This document shows positions 26,839-36,899 of a DNA stretch of 64,000 bases, in pieces. Under the pieces are notes generated by a model. That model ran no database searches and had not been told where the DNA came from. It saw only the letters and a program-made list of their open reading frames with translations. The position numbers and the translations under genes are program-made. This DNA comes from Massilia sp. Mn16-1_5. Lineage in GTDB: Bacteria; Pseudomonadota; Gammaproteobacteria; Burkholderiales; Burkholderiaceae_D. The DNA lies in the NCBI RefSeq assembly GCF_004798585.1, contig NZ_PPXQ01000001.1, positions 186,001 to 250,000 on the forward strand, in the 5' to 3' direction. The number at the start of each line of letters is the position of its first letter. The first letter of the stretch is position 1.

Positions 26839-27906
26839 ATGCGCATCCTCGTCATCGCCTTGATCTTCATTACTGTCGCCCTGGTCGGCGCCTGCGCTTT
26901 CGCACCGGCGCGCACCACGCACGCATCGCCGCAGTTCCGCGACGGCGGCTTCGTCAACGCCACGCCCGTCCACGAATTCACGCTCGGCGAACAGGCGCGC
27001 CTGTGGTGGAACTTCATGTTCGACAAGCCGGCGGGCACGAGGCCGGCGCAGCCGATTCCGGTGCGCGCAATGAGCCGCCAGCTGCTGCTCGACGCGCCCG
27101 ACAACACGCTGTGGCGCCTGGGCCATTCGACCGTCCTGCTGAAGCTCGATGGCGGCTTCTACCTCACTGATCCCGTGTTTTCGAAACGCGCCTCTCCCGT
27201 GCAGTGGGCCGGTCCGGAACGCTTCTCGGAATTGCCGATCGCGATCTCCGAGTTGCCGCCGCTCAAGGCCGTGATCCTCTCGCACGACCATTACGACCAC
27301 CTCGACCACGCCAGCATCCTGGCCCTGGCGGAGAAGACCGAAACCTTCCTCGCCCCGCTGGGCGTGGGCGACCGGCTGGTGTCCTGGGGCCTCGCCGCCG
27401 CCAAGGTCCAGCAGCTCGACTGGTGGCAGGAACGCAGCATCGGCGGCGTGCGCTTCGTCGCCACCCCGGCGCGCCACTTTTCCGGCCGTGGCCTGAACGA
27501 CCGCAATGCGACGCTGTGGGCATCCTGGGTGATCGCCGGCGACACGCTGCGCGTCTTCTTCAGCGGCGACAGCGGCTACTTCGACGGCTTCAAGGCCATC
27601 GGCGAACGCTTCGGTCCGTTTGACCTCGCCCTGGTCGAAACCGGCGCCTACGACAAGCAATGGCCGGACGTGCACATGCAGCCCGAGCAGACCCTGCAGG
27701 CCGCGCTCGACCTGCAGGGCGCCTGGCTGGTGCCGATCCATAACGGCAGCTTCGACCTGGCGCTGCACCGCTGGCAGGAACCGCTCGAGCGCATCAGCGT
27801 GCTGGCCACGGCGCGCGGCCTGGCGCTGGCCACGCCGCGCATCGGCGAGCCGCTGTCCATCCGGAAGCCGCATGCGGGCGAGGCCTGGTGGCGCGGGCTC
27901 GACTAG
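26839..27906 (+). CDS. MBL-fold metallohydrolase, UlaG/NAPE-PLD-like, probable lipoprotein
   Basis: A 355-residue metallo-beta-lactamase fold enzyme of the L-ascorbate-6-P lactonase/NAPE-PLD (RomA-like) group. It has LGHSTVLLKLDG, the metal motif SHDHYDHLD (H-x-H-x-D-H type), PARHFSGRG, FSGDSGYFDGF and the distal His in PIHNGSFDLAL. Its first 19 residues form a hydrophobic segment ending ALVGAC, a plausible lipobox, so it is probably anchored outside the cytoplasm. The substrate is unknown; phospholipid-like phosphodiesters or lactones are options. It is divergent from the LysR gene. Confidence 0.88.
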   Translation: MRILVIALIFITVALVGACAFAPARTTHASPQFRDGGFVNATPVHEFTLGEQARLWWNFMFDKPAGTRPAQPIPVRAMSRQLLLDAPDNTLWRLGHSTVLLKLDGGFYLTDPVFSKRASPVQWAGPERFSELPIAISELPPLKAVILSHDHYDHLDHASILALAEKTETFLAPLGVGDRLVSWGLAAAKVQQLDWWQERSIGGVRFVATPARHFSGRGLNDRNATLWASWVIAGDTLRVFFSGDSGYFDGFKAIGERFGPFDLALVETGAYDKQWPDVHMQPEQTLQAALDLQGAWLVPIHNGSFDLALHRWQEPLERISVLATARGLALATPRIGEPLSIRKPHAGEAWWRGLD

Positions 27907-27947
27907 ACTGGCATATACTGTCCGTTTGACAAGGCCGGGAGTGGCGA

Positions 27948-28907
27948 GTGCGTCCAGAAATACTGTTGTTGGGATCCGGTTGGGTCCCTGAAGTCGACGA
28001 AGTGCTCGAGCGCGGATTCGTCTGCCACCGGATGGCGGCTGTCGCGCCGGCCGAACGGGCGGCCTTCATCGACCGTATCGCGCCAAACGTGCGCGGGGTG
28101 TTCACCACCGGCGTCACCGGCATCGACGGCGCGCTGGCAAGCCAGCTGCCGCATCTCGAGATCGTCGCCGTGCACGGCGTCGGCGTCGATGCGGTCGCTT
28201 TCGATGCGCTGGCGCCGCGCGGCATCCACGTCACCAACACGCCCGACGTCCTGACCGAGGACGTGGCCGACCTCGCGGTCGCGCTGCTGCTCGCGAGCAG
28301 CCGGCGCCTGCCGCAGCTCGACCGCCACGTACGGGCCGGCAGCTGGGAAGCGAAGAAGCCCTTGCAGCCGGCGCGCAGCCTGCGCGGCAAGGTGGCCGGC
28401 ATCGTGGGCCTGGGGCGCATCGGCCGCGCCGTCGCCACGCGCCTGGAAAGCTTCGGGATGGCGATCCGCTACTTCCAGCGCAGTACGGCCGATAGCCCCT
28501 ATCCGCGCAGTGCGTCGCTGCCCGACCTGGCGCGCGAGAGCGATTACCTGATCGTCTGCGCGCCGGGCGGCGCCGCCACGCGCGCGATGATCGACGCGGG
28601 CGTGCTCGACGCGCTTGGCCCGGAAGGCACCCTGGTCAACATCGCCCGCGGTTCGCTGGTCGACGAAGCTGCCCTGATCGCGGCCTTGCAGGAAGGCCGC
28701 CTGGGCGCGGCGGCACTGGATGTGTTCGCCGACGAGCCGCGCGTGCCGGTCGCGCTGCGCGAACTGGACAATGTTGTCCTGACCCCGCACGTCGGCAGTT
28801 TCACGGTCGAGACCCGCACCGCGATGGGTATGCTGGCGGCTTCCAACCTGGAAGCGCATTTTGCTGGAAAGCCTTTACCTACGCCGGTTCCGGTCCCGGT
28901 TAGCTGA
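27948..28907 (+). CDS. D-isomer-specific 2-hydroxyacid dehydrogenase
   Basis: A 319-residue NAD(P)-dependent dehydrogenase. The nucleotide-binding loop GIVGLGRIGRAVATRLESFG is followed by FQRS, in which the Arg after the strand suggests NADPH preference, as in glyoxylate/hydroxypyruvate reductases. Catalytic residues are Arg in NIARGSLVDE, Glu in FADEPRVP and His in LTPHVGSFT. The glyoxylate/hydroxypyruvate reductase subgroup is the best guess. It starts with GTG at 27948, with GGGAGTGGC upstream, 41 bp after the metallohydrolase stop. Confidence 0.9.
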   Translation: MRPEILLLGSGWVPEVDEVLERGFVCHRMAAVAPAERAAFIDRIAPNVRGVFTTGVTGIDGALASQLPHLEIVAVHGVGVDAVAFDALAPRGIHVTNTPDVLTEDVADLAVALLLASSRRLPQLDRHVRAGSWEAKKPLQPARSLRGKVAGIVGLGRIGRAVATRLESFGMAIRYFQRSTADSPYPRSASLPDLARESDYLIVCAPGGAATRAMIDAGVLDALGPEGTLVNIARGSLVDEAALIAALQEGRLGAAALDVFADEPRVPVALRELDNVVLTPHVGSFTVETRTAMGMLAASNLEAHFAGKPLPTPVPVPVS

Positions 28908-29121
28908 GCAATTCTTTCCCGCAGGCTCGAATTGCGGCGCTTCGTTTCCCGCTGTAAATCCGTTCCGTATCAAATAGCGTACCCAGCCGGAGCATTTTGA
29001 GGCGGGGTCTGGAGTTGTTCAGTTCTTGGCTCTAGAGTGGTTCCCGGACCTGGTCGGTTACGCGCTGTGCGTGCAGCGGACCGTGCCAGGCATCGAACCC
29101 TCATCATGATCGGCGAGCCTC

Positions 29122-31080
29122 ATGAAACTGCATTCGACTACCAAGCGCGCACACTGCAAACCTGCACTGCGCAACAACATCCTGACTGGCCTGTTCCCGC
29201 TCCTGGCCCTTGCCGGCGGCGCGGCGGCGGCTCCGGCGATCCCTCCCGTGTACAGCGTGATCAACCTCGACCCGGAAGGGGCGATCGCCTACCTCAACGA
29301 AAGCGGACAGGCGGCGGTCGGCTCCTTCGTGCTCGGAACCAGCGGCTTCTTCGACGGCAACCGCGTCGTGCCCTTCGGCGTGCCCGGGGATACCTCCATC
29401 GCCGGACTGAACAACCGCGGCGTGGTTACCGGCGAAACCAGCGAAGGCGCAGGGCCGTTCCGGCGTTTCTACGAGTTCACCTGGAGCCCGGGGCGCGGCA
29501 TGCGCGCCTTGCCGAACGTGCCGAGCCGGGTCTGGGGCATCAACGACCAGGACCAGGTTGTCGGCGACATGACCGAGGCCTCGGGCATCCAGCGCGCGGT
29601 GCGCTTCGAGCCGGGCGGCGCCATGACGCCGCTCGGCCCACTGCCTCTGGGGGTGTCCGCGGTACGCGCCATCGCCAATACGGGCGTGTCCGGCGGCTAT
29701 GCCGATGACGGCAGCGGGATCCAGCGCGCCACGCTGTGGGATGCGCGCGGCCGGCTGACGGACCTCGGCACCCTGGGCGGGAGCATCGCCGGCACGGCCT
29801 TTGTCAACGAGCGCGGCGAGGCGGCCGGCACCTCCTACGACGCGGGCGACGCGAACGACGCCGGCTTCTTCTGGAGCCGCGCAAGCGGGATGGTGCCGAT
29901 CGGTACCCGCAACGCCGGTTCCCGTACGGTGGCCGACCTGAACGACCGCGGCGAGGCCGTCGGCGACACCGCGACGGCGGCCGGCTCGACCGCCTACCAA
30001 TGGTCGCGTGCCCGCGGCCTGGTGCCGCTGCCGCGCGCGGGGGCGCTCGAATCCGACGTCTTCGACATCAACAACCGCAGCGAGATCGTGGGCGGCGTGC
30101 GGCGCCCAAGCGGCTGGCGCGCGACCCTGTGGCGCGGGGCCGATGCGCCCACCGACCTGAACGCCCGCCTGCAGCGCATCCCGGCCGGGCTGCTGCTCTC
30201 GCACGCCGTCGCCATCAACGACGCCGGCACCATCCTCGCCTTGTCGAACGCCGGCCTGGTCATGCTGCGCCCGGGAAGCAAAGGCACCGATGCGCCGGTG
30301 CTCGGTCCGTTCACCGGCTTGCCCGACAGCGTAACCGTCGGCCAGGAACTGCGGGTCAGTCTCGGCTTCATCGACAATGCGCCGGGCCAGGTGCACACGG
30401 CCACGGTGGATTGGGCCGACGGCTGCGCCTCGCCTGCGCCGCTCGTGCGCGAAGCGTATGGCAAGGGCGAGGTCGTCCTGCAGCACCGCTTCTGCGCACC
30501 GGGCGCGCGCACCGTTGTGCTGCGCGTAACGGACTCGGGCGGACGGACCACGGAAGCGCGGCGCGAGATCCTGGTGAACGAGCCGGGCCTGGCGGCGCTC
30601 AGCGGGCGCGGCAAGCTGGCTGCAGCCGGTGCGGCCGGCGCCGGCCGTTCGCAGCCGCTGCGCTTCACGCTGTGGGCGCCGCTGGGCGACACCGAGGCAG
30701 CGCGCAAGGCGGCCGGGAATGCGGCCGGGAGCGCGGCGCTGGTGCTGCACGGACCGTTCGGCTTTCGCAGCGACAGCGTGGCGGTGACGGCGCTTGCGGG
30801 CGCCACGCTGCGCCTGGAAGGCACGGGCCGCTACAACGGCCGCGCCGGCTACCGCTTCCAGCTGGATGCGGCCGACGGCGACAACGCGCGCGGCGGACGC
30901 GACGGGATGCGGGTGCGCATCAGCCACGTCGACGCGACCGGCGCCGAGGTCCTGGACTACGACAGCGCCGGGACGACCAGGGCCGGCGCGAAGATGGCGG
31001 CGGCAATGGCAGGCGCCGCAGGAGCCGGCGGAGCCGGAGGCATGTCGCCGGTGGACGGCGTGCTTGCCCTCAGCAACTAG
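29122..31080 (+). CDS. Exported HAF-repeat protein with PKD-like domain
   Basis: A 652-residue secreted protein. The signal peptide ends near GGAAAAPA. Residues about 45-390 are a run of HAF-type repeats, each with an INDQDQVVG/LNNRGVVTG core and a variable W-x-x-G-x-G-x-x-x-L element, including LTDLGTLGGSIAG; a beta-propeller-like fold is expected. A PKD/Ig-like region follows (about 405-505; GPFTGLPDSVTVGQELRVSL, VTDSGGRTTEA), then an Ala/Gly-rich C-terminus (AGAAGAGGAGG). No PEP-CTERM signal or other anchor is seen. The function is unknown, presumably surface or extracellular. Confidence 0.8.
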   Translation: MKLHSTTKRAHCKPALRNNILTGLFPLLALAGGAAAAPAIPPVYSVINLDPEGAIAYLNESGQAAVGSFVLGTSGFFDGNRVVPFGVPGDTSIAGLNNRGVVTGETSEGAGPFRRFYEFTWSPGRGMRALPNVPSRVWGINDQDQVVGDMTEASGIQRAVRFEPGGAMTPLGPLPLGVSAVRAIANTGVSGGYADDGSGIQRATLWDARGRLTDLGTLGGSIAGTAFVNERGEAAGTSYDAGDANDAGFFWSRASGMVPIGTRNAGSRTVADLNDRGEAVGDTATAAGSTAYQWSRARGLVPLPRAGALESDVFDINNRSEIVGGVRRPSGWRATLWRGADAPTDLNARLQRIPAGLLLSHAVAINDAGTILALSNAGLVMLRPGSKGTDAPVLGPFTGLPDSVTVGQELRVSLGFIDNAPGQVHTATVDWADGCASPAPLVREAYGKGEVVLQHRFCAPGARTVVLRVTDSGGRTTEARREILVNEPGLAALSGRGKLAAAGAAGAGRSQPLRFTLWAPLGDTEAARKAAGNAAGSAALVLHGPFGFRSDSVAVTALAGATLRLEGTGRYNGRAGYRFQLDAADGDNARGGRDGMRVRISHVDATGAEVLDYDSAGTTRAGAKMAAAMAGAAGAGGAGGMSPVDGVLALSN

Positions 31081-31093
31081 GTGCGCGGACGGT

Positions 31094-32485
31094 TCAGGCG
31101 TGCTCGCCCTGGCCTTCATGGCTCGCCGGCAGGAACCAGTTCAGCAGCACGGCGCAGATGCCGCCGGTCGCCACGCCCGATTCGAGGACGTTGCGCAGGG
31201 CCGGCGGCATGTGGGCCAGGAACTCGGGCACCTGCGACACGCCCAGGCCGAGCGCCAGCGAGACGGCGATGATCAGCAGGGCGCGGCGGTCGAGCTGGAC
31301 GCTTGCCAGGATGTTGATGCCGGCGGCGGCCACCGCCCCGAACATCACCATCGCTGCGCCGCCCAGCACCGGTTCCGGGACCGCCTGGATCACGCCGGCC
31401 ACGGCCGGGAACAGGCCGAGCACGACCAGCATCAGCGCGATCCAGACGCCGATGTGGCGGCTGGCGATGCCGGTCAGCTGGATCACGCCATTGTTCTGGG
31501 CGAAGATCGAGCTGGGGAAGGTGTTGAACACGCCGGCCAGCAGGCTGTTGGCACCGTTCAGCAGCACGCCGCCCTTGATGCGCCCCATCCAGAGCGGGCC
31601 TTCGACCGGCTGGCGCGAGATCTTGCTCGTGGCGGTGACGTCGCCGATGGCTTCCAGCGAGGTCACGAGGTAGATCACGATCATGGGGATGAACAGCGAC
31701 CAGGAAAAATCGAGACCGAAGTGCAGGGGGCGCGGCACCTGGAACAGGGGCGCTTCGTGCATGCCGGTGAAGTCGAGCCGGCCCATCGATGCAGCCAGCG
31801 CATAGCCCACTGCCAGCGCGATGACGATGGCGCAACTGCGCATCCAGACGACGGGTACGCGGTTGATGGCGACGATCAGGGCCAGCACTACGCCGGAGAG
31901 CAGCAGGTTTTCGCCATTCGCGAAGGTCCCGTTCTGCATGGCCGCGAAGCCGCCGCCCATGCTGATCAGTCCGACCTTGATCAGGGTGAGGCCGATCATC
32001 AGCACCACGATGCCGGTTACCAGCGGCGTGATCATGCGCTTCACGAAAGGCAGGACGCGTGAGACGCCCATCTCGACGAAGGAACCGGCGACCACGACGC
32101 CGAAGATCGCGGCCATCACGGCTTCCACCGGCGTGCCCTGCTTCACCATCAGGCTGCCGCCGGCGATCAGGGGACCGACGAAGTTGAAGCTGGTGCCCTG
32201 CACGATCAGCAGGCCCGCGCCCAGGGGACCGAAGCGGCGGCACTGCACGAAGGTGGCGATGCCGGAAATGACCAGCGACATCGAGACGATCAGGTTCGTA
32301 TCGCGTGCCGGCACGCCCAGCGCCTGGCAAATCAGGAGTCCCGGCGTGACGATCGGGACGATGATCGCCAGCAGGTGCTGCAGCGCGGCCAGGATGCCGA
32401 TCAGGGGACGAGGACGGTCGTCCAGGCCGAGGATCAGGTCCGGGCCTGATTGCGGAGCCAGGGCGGGCGGGGCTTGTTTGGTCAT
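31094..32485 (-). CDS. NCS2-family xanthine/uracil permease
   Basis: A 463-residue inner-membrane transporter of the nucleobase-ascorbate (NCS2) family with about 12-14 helices. Diagnostic features are the N-terminal ILAALQHLLAI with conserved Gln-His, VQGTSFNFVGP, TSLEAIGDVTATSKIS (Glu and Asp/Thr of the substrate site) and the NGANSLLAGVFNTFPSSIFA signature near helix 10. Xanthine or urate are the likely substrates by similarity to XanP/XanQ/UacT. A molybdenum hydroxylase operon lies 2.8 kb away, but the intervening kinase gene makes a functional link only tentative. Confidence 0.92.
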   Translation of the reverse strand: MTKQAPPALAPQSGPDLILGLDDRPRPLIGILAALQHLLAIIVPIVTPGLLICQALGVPARDTNLIVSMSLVISGIATFVQCRRFGPLGAGLLIVQGTSFNFVGPLIAGGSLMVKQGTPVEAVMAAIFGVVVAGSFVEMGVSRVLPFVKRMITPLVTGIVVLMIGLTLIKVGLISMGGGFAAMQNGTFANGENLLLSGVVLALIVAINRVPVVWMRSCAIVIALAVGYALAASMGRLDFTGMHEAPLFQVPRPLHFGLDFSWSLFIPMIVIYLVTSLEAIGDVTATSKISRQPVEGPLWMGRIKGGVLLNGANSLLAGVFNTFPSSIFAQNNGVIQLTGIASRHIGVWIALMLVVLGLFPAVAGVIQAVPEPVLGGAAMVMFGAVAAAGINILASVQLDRRALLIIAVSLALGLGVSQVPEFLAHMPPALRNVLESGVATGGICAVLLNWFLPASHEGQGEHA

Positions 32486-32534
32486 GGACGGGCCTCGGGC
32501 AAAACCGTGATTCTACCCCGGCCGCAGCCCTCGT

Positions 32535-34949
32535 TCAGCGGACAATCCTGTCCGCACCCTCGTGGAGGATCCGTTCGAGCTGCCCGAGGTCGGCCGGCTT
32601 GACCAGGTGATGATCGAAACCGGCCGCCTTCGACAGCGTGAAATCGTGCGCCTGGCCATAGCCGGTGAGGGCGATCAGGAGGGACTCCGGGCAGGGACCG
32701 TCCTGGCGCAGGCGGCGCGCCAGCTGGTAGCCGTCGATGCCGGGCAGGCCGATGTCGAGGATGTAGGCGTCCACCGGTCCCAGGTCGCGGGCGTCGAGCA
32801 GGGCCTGGGCGCCGTCGAACAGGGCGATGCAGTGGCCGCGCGCTTCCAGCGCCGCCGCCAGCGAGGCGCCGGCGTCGCGGTTGTCGTCGACGATCACGAT
32901 GCGGCGCGGCGTGGACGGCTGCTCCGCGTCCCTGGCCTGGCCGTCGCCCGCGGCGTGCAGGGCCGGCGCCTCGATGGTCGGCAGCCGCAAGGTAAAACAG
33001 CTGCCCTTGCCGGCGCCGCCGCTCTCGGCTTCGACCGTGCCGCCATGGTGGGCGGCGATGCTCTGCACCAGCGCCAGGCCCAGCCCCAGTCCACCCTGGG
33101 CCCGGTCCGGCGTGCGCTCGCCCTGGGTGAAGAGCTCGAACACGTGCGGCAGCAGGCCGGGGGCGATGCCGCTGCCGTTGTCGCGCACGGCCAGGGTAGC
33201 CCAGCCGTCCAGGATGCGCAGGTCGAGCTCGATGCGGCCGTGCTGCTGGGTGTACTTGGCCGCGTTGTTGAGCAGGTTCGACACGGCCTGGGTCAGGCGC
33301 GTGCGGTCGCCGCTGACCCAGGCGGTGTCGGCCGCCAGGTGCATGAACAGGTCGTGGTGGCGCGCCTCGATCAGCGGACGCGCCTGCTCGACGGCATTGT
33401 TGACGACGGTCTTGAGGTCGACCGGTTCGCGTTCCATCTGCACCTGTCCGCGCGTGACGCGCGAGACGTCCAGCAGGTCGTCCACCAGGTCGGTCATGTG
33501 GCGCACCTGGCGCCCGATGATGTCGCTGGCGCGCTTGACGTATTCGGCGTCGCCGTAGCGCAGGCGCATCACCTGGGCCGCCGTGCTGATCGGCGCCAGC
33601 GGGTTGCGCAGTTCGTGGGCCAGCATCGCCAGGAACTCGTCCTTGCGCTGGTTAGCCTGGCGCAGCGCGTTCTCGGCCATCTTCTGGTCGTGGATGTCGG
33701 TGCAGGTGCCCATCCAGCGGATGATGGCGCCGGACTCGTCGCGTACCGGCAGCGCGCGTCCGAGCACCCAGCGGTAGGCGCCGGAGCGGTGGCGCAGGCG
33801 GTACTGCACCTCGTAGGTTTCGCCGGTGGCCAGGCTGCGCGACCAGCGCGCCCAGGCTTCCTCGCGGTCCTCGGGATGGAACATGCCGGCCCAGCGCTCG
33901 CCGTCGGTCTCGCCCGGATGGGTTCCCGTGAAATCGTACCAGCGCTCGTTGTAGTAATCGTGGAAGCCGTCCGGCAGGGTCGACCAGACCATCTGCGGCA
34001 TGGCGTTGGCGATCGAGCGGAACATCGCTTCGCTGGCGGCCAGCGCGCCGGCGTTGCGCAGGCGTTCGCTCGCGGTGCGGGTACGCTCGGCCACTTCGCG
34101 CACCAGGTTGATGTCGTCCGCGCTCCAGCCCCGCGGGCGCGCGCTGTTGACGTAGACCAGCGCCACCAGCCGGCCGTCTTCCAGCACCGGCAGGTCGACG
34201 AAGGCGCAGGAGTCGAGTGCGGCCAGGGCCGAAGCGGCATGCGCCGTGCGCGGGTCGAGCGCGACGTCGCCGATGGCAACCGGCGTGCCGGCCTTCAGGT
34301 CGTCGATGAAGTCGCCGAAGGCGCGCAGGTCGATGTTCTCGGGCAGCACGGCGGCGCCGGGCAGCTGCCAGTTGCCGCTCAGCCGCACCGAGTCGCCCGC
34401 GCCGGCGGTGGCGAATCCGACCCGGCTCGCGCCCAGGGTCTCGCCGAGGATGCGGCAGGCGCCGTCGACGATGTCCTGGGCGTTGGCGGCGTCGCGCACC
34501 AGGTCGGTCATGCGGATCAGGGCGTCGCGCCGGATCTCGTTCAGCACGCGGTCGGTGACGTCGGTGCCGAGGATGAAAATGCCGTCGATGGCGCCGGCCG
34601 CGTCGCGCACCGGCTGCAGCACGAAGTCGATGTAGCGTTCGCTGACGGGGCCGCCAGGGACCACCTGCATGCCGTACTTGGCGCTGGCGGCGGTGATCGG
34701 CACGCCCGTGCGGTAGACCTCGTCGAGCATGGCGACATAGCCCTGGGCGGCGACGTCCTGCAGCACCTCGGCCATGGGCCGGCCGACGACGTCGCGGTGG
34801 CCGATCAGGCGCCGGTAGCCCGGATTGATGAACTCGAACTCGTGCTGCGGACCATGCAGCAGGGCCATGAAGATCGGGGCTTCCTCGAACAGCCCGGTGA
34901 ACTCGCGCCTGCGTTTGTAGTCCAGGTCGTGCGGGGAGGGTGCGTTCAT
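32535..34949 (-). CDS. Hybrid sensor histidine kinase (PAS-GAF-PAS-HisKA-HATPase-REC)
   Basis: An 804-residue soluble hybrid kinase. In order: PAS (about 15-140), GAF (about 150-300; ILGETLGASRVGF), PAS with PAC (about 305-430; WSTLPDGFHDYYNERWYDFT), HisKA with phospho-His in LAMLAHELRNPLAP (about 440-510), HATPase with the N box NLLNNAAKYT and a GLGLGLALV G box (about 545-665), and a C-terminal receiver with phospho-Asp in YILDIGLPGIDGYQL (about 685-800). No transmembrane helix, so it senses an intracellular signal. It is divergent from the PaoABC-type genes across a 339-bp gap; regulation of that operon is possible but unproven. Confidence 0.93.
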   Translation of the reverse strand: MNAPSPHDLDYKRRREFTGLFEEAPIFMALLHGPQHEFEFINPGYRRLIGHRDVVGRPMAEVLQDVAAQGYVAMLDEVYRTGVPITAASAKYGMQVVPGGPVSERYIDFVLQPVRDAAGAIDGIFILGTDVTDRVLNEIRRDALIRMTDLVRDAANAQDIVDGACRILGETLGASRVGFATAGAGDSVRLSGNWQLPGAAVLPENIDLRAFGDFIDDLKAGTPVAIGDVALDPRTAHAASALAALDSCAFVDLPVLEDGRLVALVYVNSARPRGWSADDINLVREVAERTRTASERLRNAGALAASEAMFRSIANAMPQMVWSTLPDGFHDYYNERWYDFTGTHPGETDGERWAGMFHPEDREEAWARWSRSLATGETYEVQYRLRHRSGAYRWVLGRALPVRDESGAIIRWMGTCTDIHDQKMAENALRQANQRKDEFLAMLAHELRNPLAPISTAAQVMRLRYGDAEYVKRASDIIGRQVRHMTDLVDDLLDVSRVTRGQVQMEREPVDLKTVVNNAVEQARPLIEARHHDLFMHLAADTAWVSGDRTRLTQAVSNLLNNAAKYTQQHGRIELDLRILDGWATLAVRDNGSGIAPGLLPHVFELFTQGERTPDRAQGGLGLGLALVQSIAAHHGGTVEAESGGAGKGSCFTLRLPTIEAPALHAAGDGQARDAEQPSTPRRIVIVDDNRDAGASLAAALEARGHCIALFDGAQALLDARDLGPVDAYILDIGLPGIDGYQLARRLRQDGPCPESLLIALTGYGQAHDFTLSKAAGFDHHLVKPADLGQLERILHEGADRIVR

Positions 34950-35288
34950 GCTGGTTTCCGGGCTGTGCGGCGGATGGAGAAGGGCCTGGTGGAGCGATGC
35001 GCGTGCTCGACCGGCCCGGCGAAACCGGCATCATACCGTGCCGGACGGGCCCGCGCACATTCGCTGCCCGGCAGTGCAGGCGCGATGCGGGTATGCACCA
35101 TCCAGGTGCATCCGCGCACCTCGCCGCGGCGCCCGGAAAAGGAGAAATGGTTCCCGGTCAACCGTGCCGCCTGCTATCGAGAATGTCTTTATCATAAGCC
35201 GAATGCACAGTCGGCCTTGATAGGTGCCGGCTGGAGACTAACCACGCGGGCCGCCCCGGCGCCCACCAGTTCGGAAGGCTTTATTGAT
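34950..35288. other. Intergenic region between hybrid kinase and paoA-like gene
   Basis: No gene was seen in these 339 bp. It contains one clear inverted repeat, ATGCACC-ATCCA-GGTGCAT (35093-35111), and a modestly AT-rich patch (TCTTTATCATAAG, near 35190), where a promoter for the rightward oxidoreductase operon could lie. The frames crossing it have no recognisable product. Confidence 0.5.
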
Positions 35289-35945
35289 ATGGACGACTTG
35301 AGCGACATGAAGCTGTCGCGGCGCGACTTGCTCATCACCGGCGCCGCGGCTGCGACCAGCGCCGCCATTCCCGGCGCGGCGGTGGCCCAGGCCACCGGGG
35401 CAGCGGCGCCCCAGGCAATGACGCCGCCGCCGACGATGGCGAAAACCACGCTGCGCGTGAACGGCCAGCGGCGCGAACTCACCCTCGACACCCGCACCAG
35501 CCTGCTCGACGCCCTGCGCGAGCATATAAAACTGTCGGGCACCAAGAAAGGCTGCGACCAGGGCCAGTGCGGCGCCTGCACGGTGATCGTCAACGGCCGC
35601 CGCATCAATTCCTGCCTGTCGCTGGCGATCATGCACGACGGCGACGAGGTCACCACCATCGAGGGCCTGGGCACGCCCGAGAAGCTGCACCCGATGCAGG
35701 CCGCCTTCGTCAAGCACGACGGCTACCAGTGCGGCTACTGCACGCCGGGCCAGATCTGTTCGGCCGTGGCGACCCTGGACGAGATCCGCCAGGGTGTCCC
35801 CAGCCACGTCAGCGCCGATCTCAACGTCAAGCCCCTGCTCAGCGTGGACGAGATCCGCGAACGCATGAGCGGCAATATCTGCCGCTGCGGGGCGTACTCG
35901 AACATCCTCGACGCGATTACCGAGGTGGGAGGGATGAAAGCATGA
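35289..35945 (+). CDS. paoA: Periplasmic aldehyde oxidoreductase, [2Fe-2S] subunit (PaoA type)
   Basis: A 218-residue iron-sulphur subunit of a xanthine-oxidase-family enzyme. An N-terminal Tat signal ([19 protein letters not shown]) implies folded export. A plant-type [2Fe-2S] domain ([11 protein letters not shown], later Cys in INSCLSL) and an all-helical [2Fe-2S] domain ([15 protein letters not shown]) are both complete. The Tat signal and downstream subunits match E. coli PaoABC, which oxidises aromatic aldehydes in the periplasm (established). The start at 35289 has GGAAGG upstream; the in-frame extension runs antisense through the kinase gene and was rejected. It overlaps the next gene by ATGA. 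Confidence 0.92.
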   Translation: MDDLSDMKLSRRDLLITGAAAATSAAIPGAAVAQATGAAAPQAMTPPPTMAKTTLRVNGQRRELTLDTRTSLLDALREHIKLSGTKKGCDQGQCGACTVIVNGRRINSCLSLAIMHDGDEVTTIEGLGTPEKLHPMQAAFVKHDGYQCGYCTPGQICSAVATLDEIRQGVPSHVSADLNVKPLLSVDEIRERMSGNICRCGAYSNILDAITEVGGMKA

Positions 35946-36895
35946 AGGCCTTCACCTACGAAAAGGCGCGCACCCCGGCCGAAGCCGCGGCCGCCGCCGA
36001 GCGACATCCCGGCTCGCGCTTCATCGCCGGCGGCACCAACCTGCTCGACCTGATGAAACTCGAAATCGAGGCGCCGCCGCACCTGATCGACGTCAACGGC
36101 CTGAAGCTCGACCGCATCGAACCGGTCGACGGCGGCGGCCTGCGCGTCGGCGCCCTGGTGAGGAATACCGACCTGGCCGCCGATCCGCGCGTGCGCCGCG
36201 ACTACGGCGTGCTGGCGCGCGCCCTGCTGGCCGGGGCCTCGGCCCAGCTGCGCAACAAGGCGACCACGGCCGGCAACCTGCTGCAACGCACCCGCTGCCC
36301 CTACTTTTACGACACCAACCTGCCGTGCAACAAGCGGGTGCCGGGCAGCGGCTGTTCGGCGATCGGCGGCTATACGCGCAACCATGCCATCGTCGGCCAG
36401 AGCGAGGCCTGCATCGCCACCCACCCGAGCGACATGGCGGTGGCCATGCAACTGCTGGACGCCGGCGTCGAGACGGTGCGCGCCAACGGCAGCACGCGCG
36501 TGATCCCGATCGCCGATTTCTACCGGCTGCCGGGAACTACCCCGCACATCGAGAACACCCTACAGTCCGGCGAACTGATCACGAGCGTGGTGCTGCCGCG
36601 GCCGCTGGGCGGCAAACACTTCTACCGCAAGGTGCGCGACCGCGCGTCCTATGCCTTCGCCCTGGTATCGGTGGCGGCGGTGGTGCAACCTGACGGCAGC
36701 GGCCGCGTCGCCCTCGGCGGTGTGGCCCATAAACCCTGGCGCGTGCCGGCGGCCGATGCGGCCATGCCGCGCGGCGCGGGCGCCACCGTCGACACCCTGC
36801 TGGCCGGGGCGAGAACGACGAGCGAAAACGCCTACAAGGTTCCGCTGGTCCGGCGCACGCTGGAATCGGTGCTGGTCGACGCGAAGAAAGGCTAA
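35942..36895 (+). CDS. paoB: Periplasmic aldehyde oxidoreductase, FAD subunit (PaoB type)
   Basis: A 317-residue FAD-binding subunit of the molybdenum hydroxylase family: the FAD-binding PCMH part contains [13 protein letters not shown] and [22 protein letters not shown] Cys-rich insert ([34 protein letters not shown]) supplies four Cys for the extra [4Fe-4S] cluster typical of PaoB. The C-terminal CO-dehydrogenase flavoprotein domain is about 215-317. It has no signal peptide, so it is presumably exported with PaoA in complex. It is translationally coupled to its neighbours. Confidence 0.92.
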   Translation: MKAFTYEKARTPAEAAAAAERHPGSRFIAGGTNLLDLMKLEIEAPPHLIDVNGLKLDRIEPVDGGGLRVGALVRNTDLAADPRVRRDYGVLARALLAGASAQLRNKATTAGNLLQRTRCPYFYDTNLPCNKRVPGSGCSAIGGYTRNHAIVGQSEACIATHPSDMAVAMQLLDAGVETVRANGSTRVIPIADFYRLPGTTPHIENTLQSGELITSVVLPRPLGGKHFYRKVRDRASYAFALVSVAAVVQPDGSGRVALGGVAHKPWRVPAADAAMPRGAGATVDTLLAGARTTSENAYKVPLVRRTLESVLVDAKKG

Positions 36896-36899
36896 GGAC

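Noticed and set aside
32562-35288. Long in-frame N-terminal extension of the paoA gene
   Set aside because: It is antisense to the hybrid kinase; the real protein starts at the Tat signal at 35289 behind a ribosome site.
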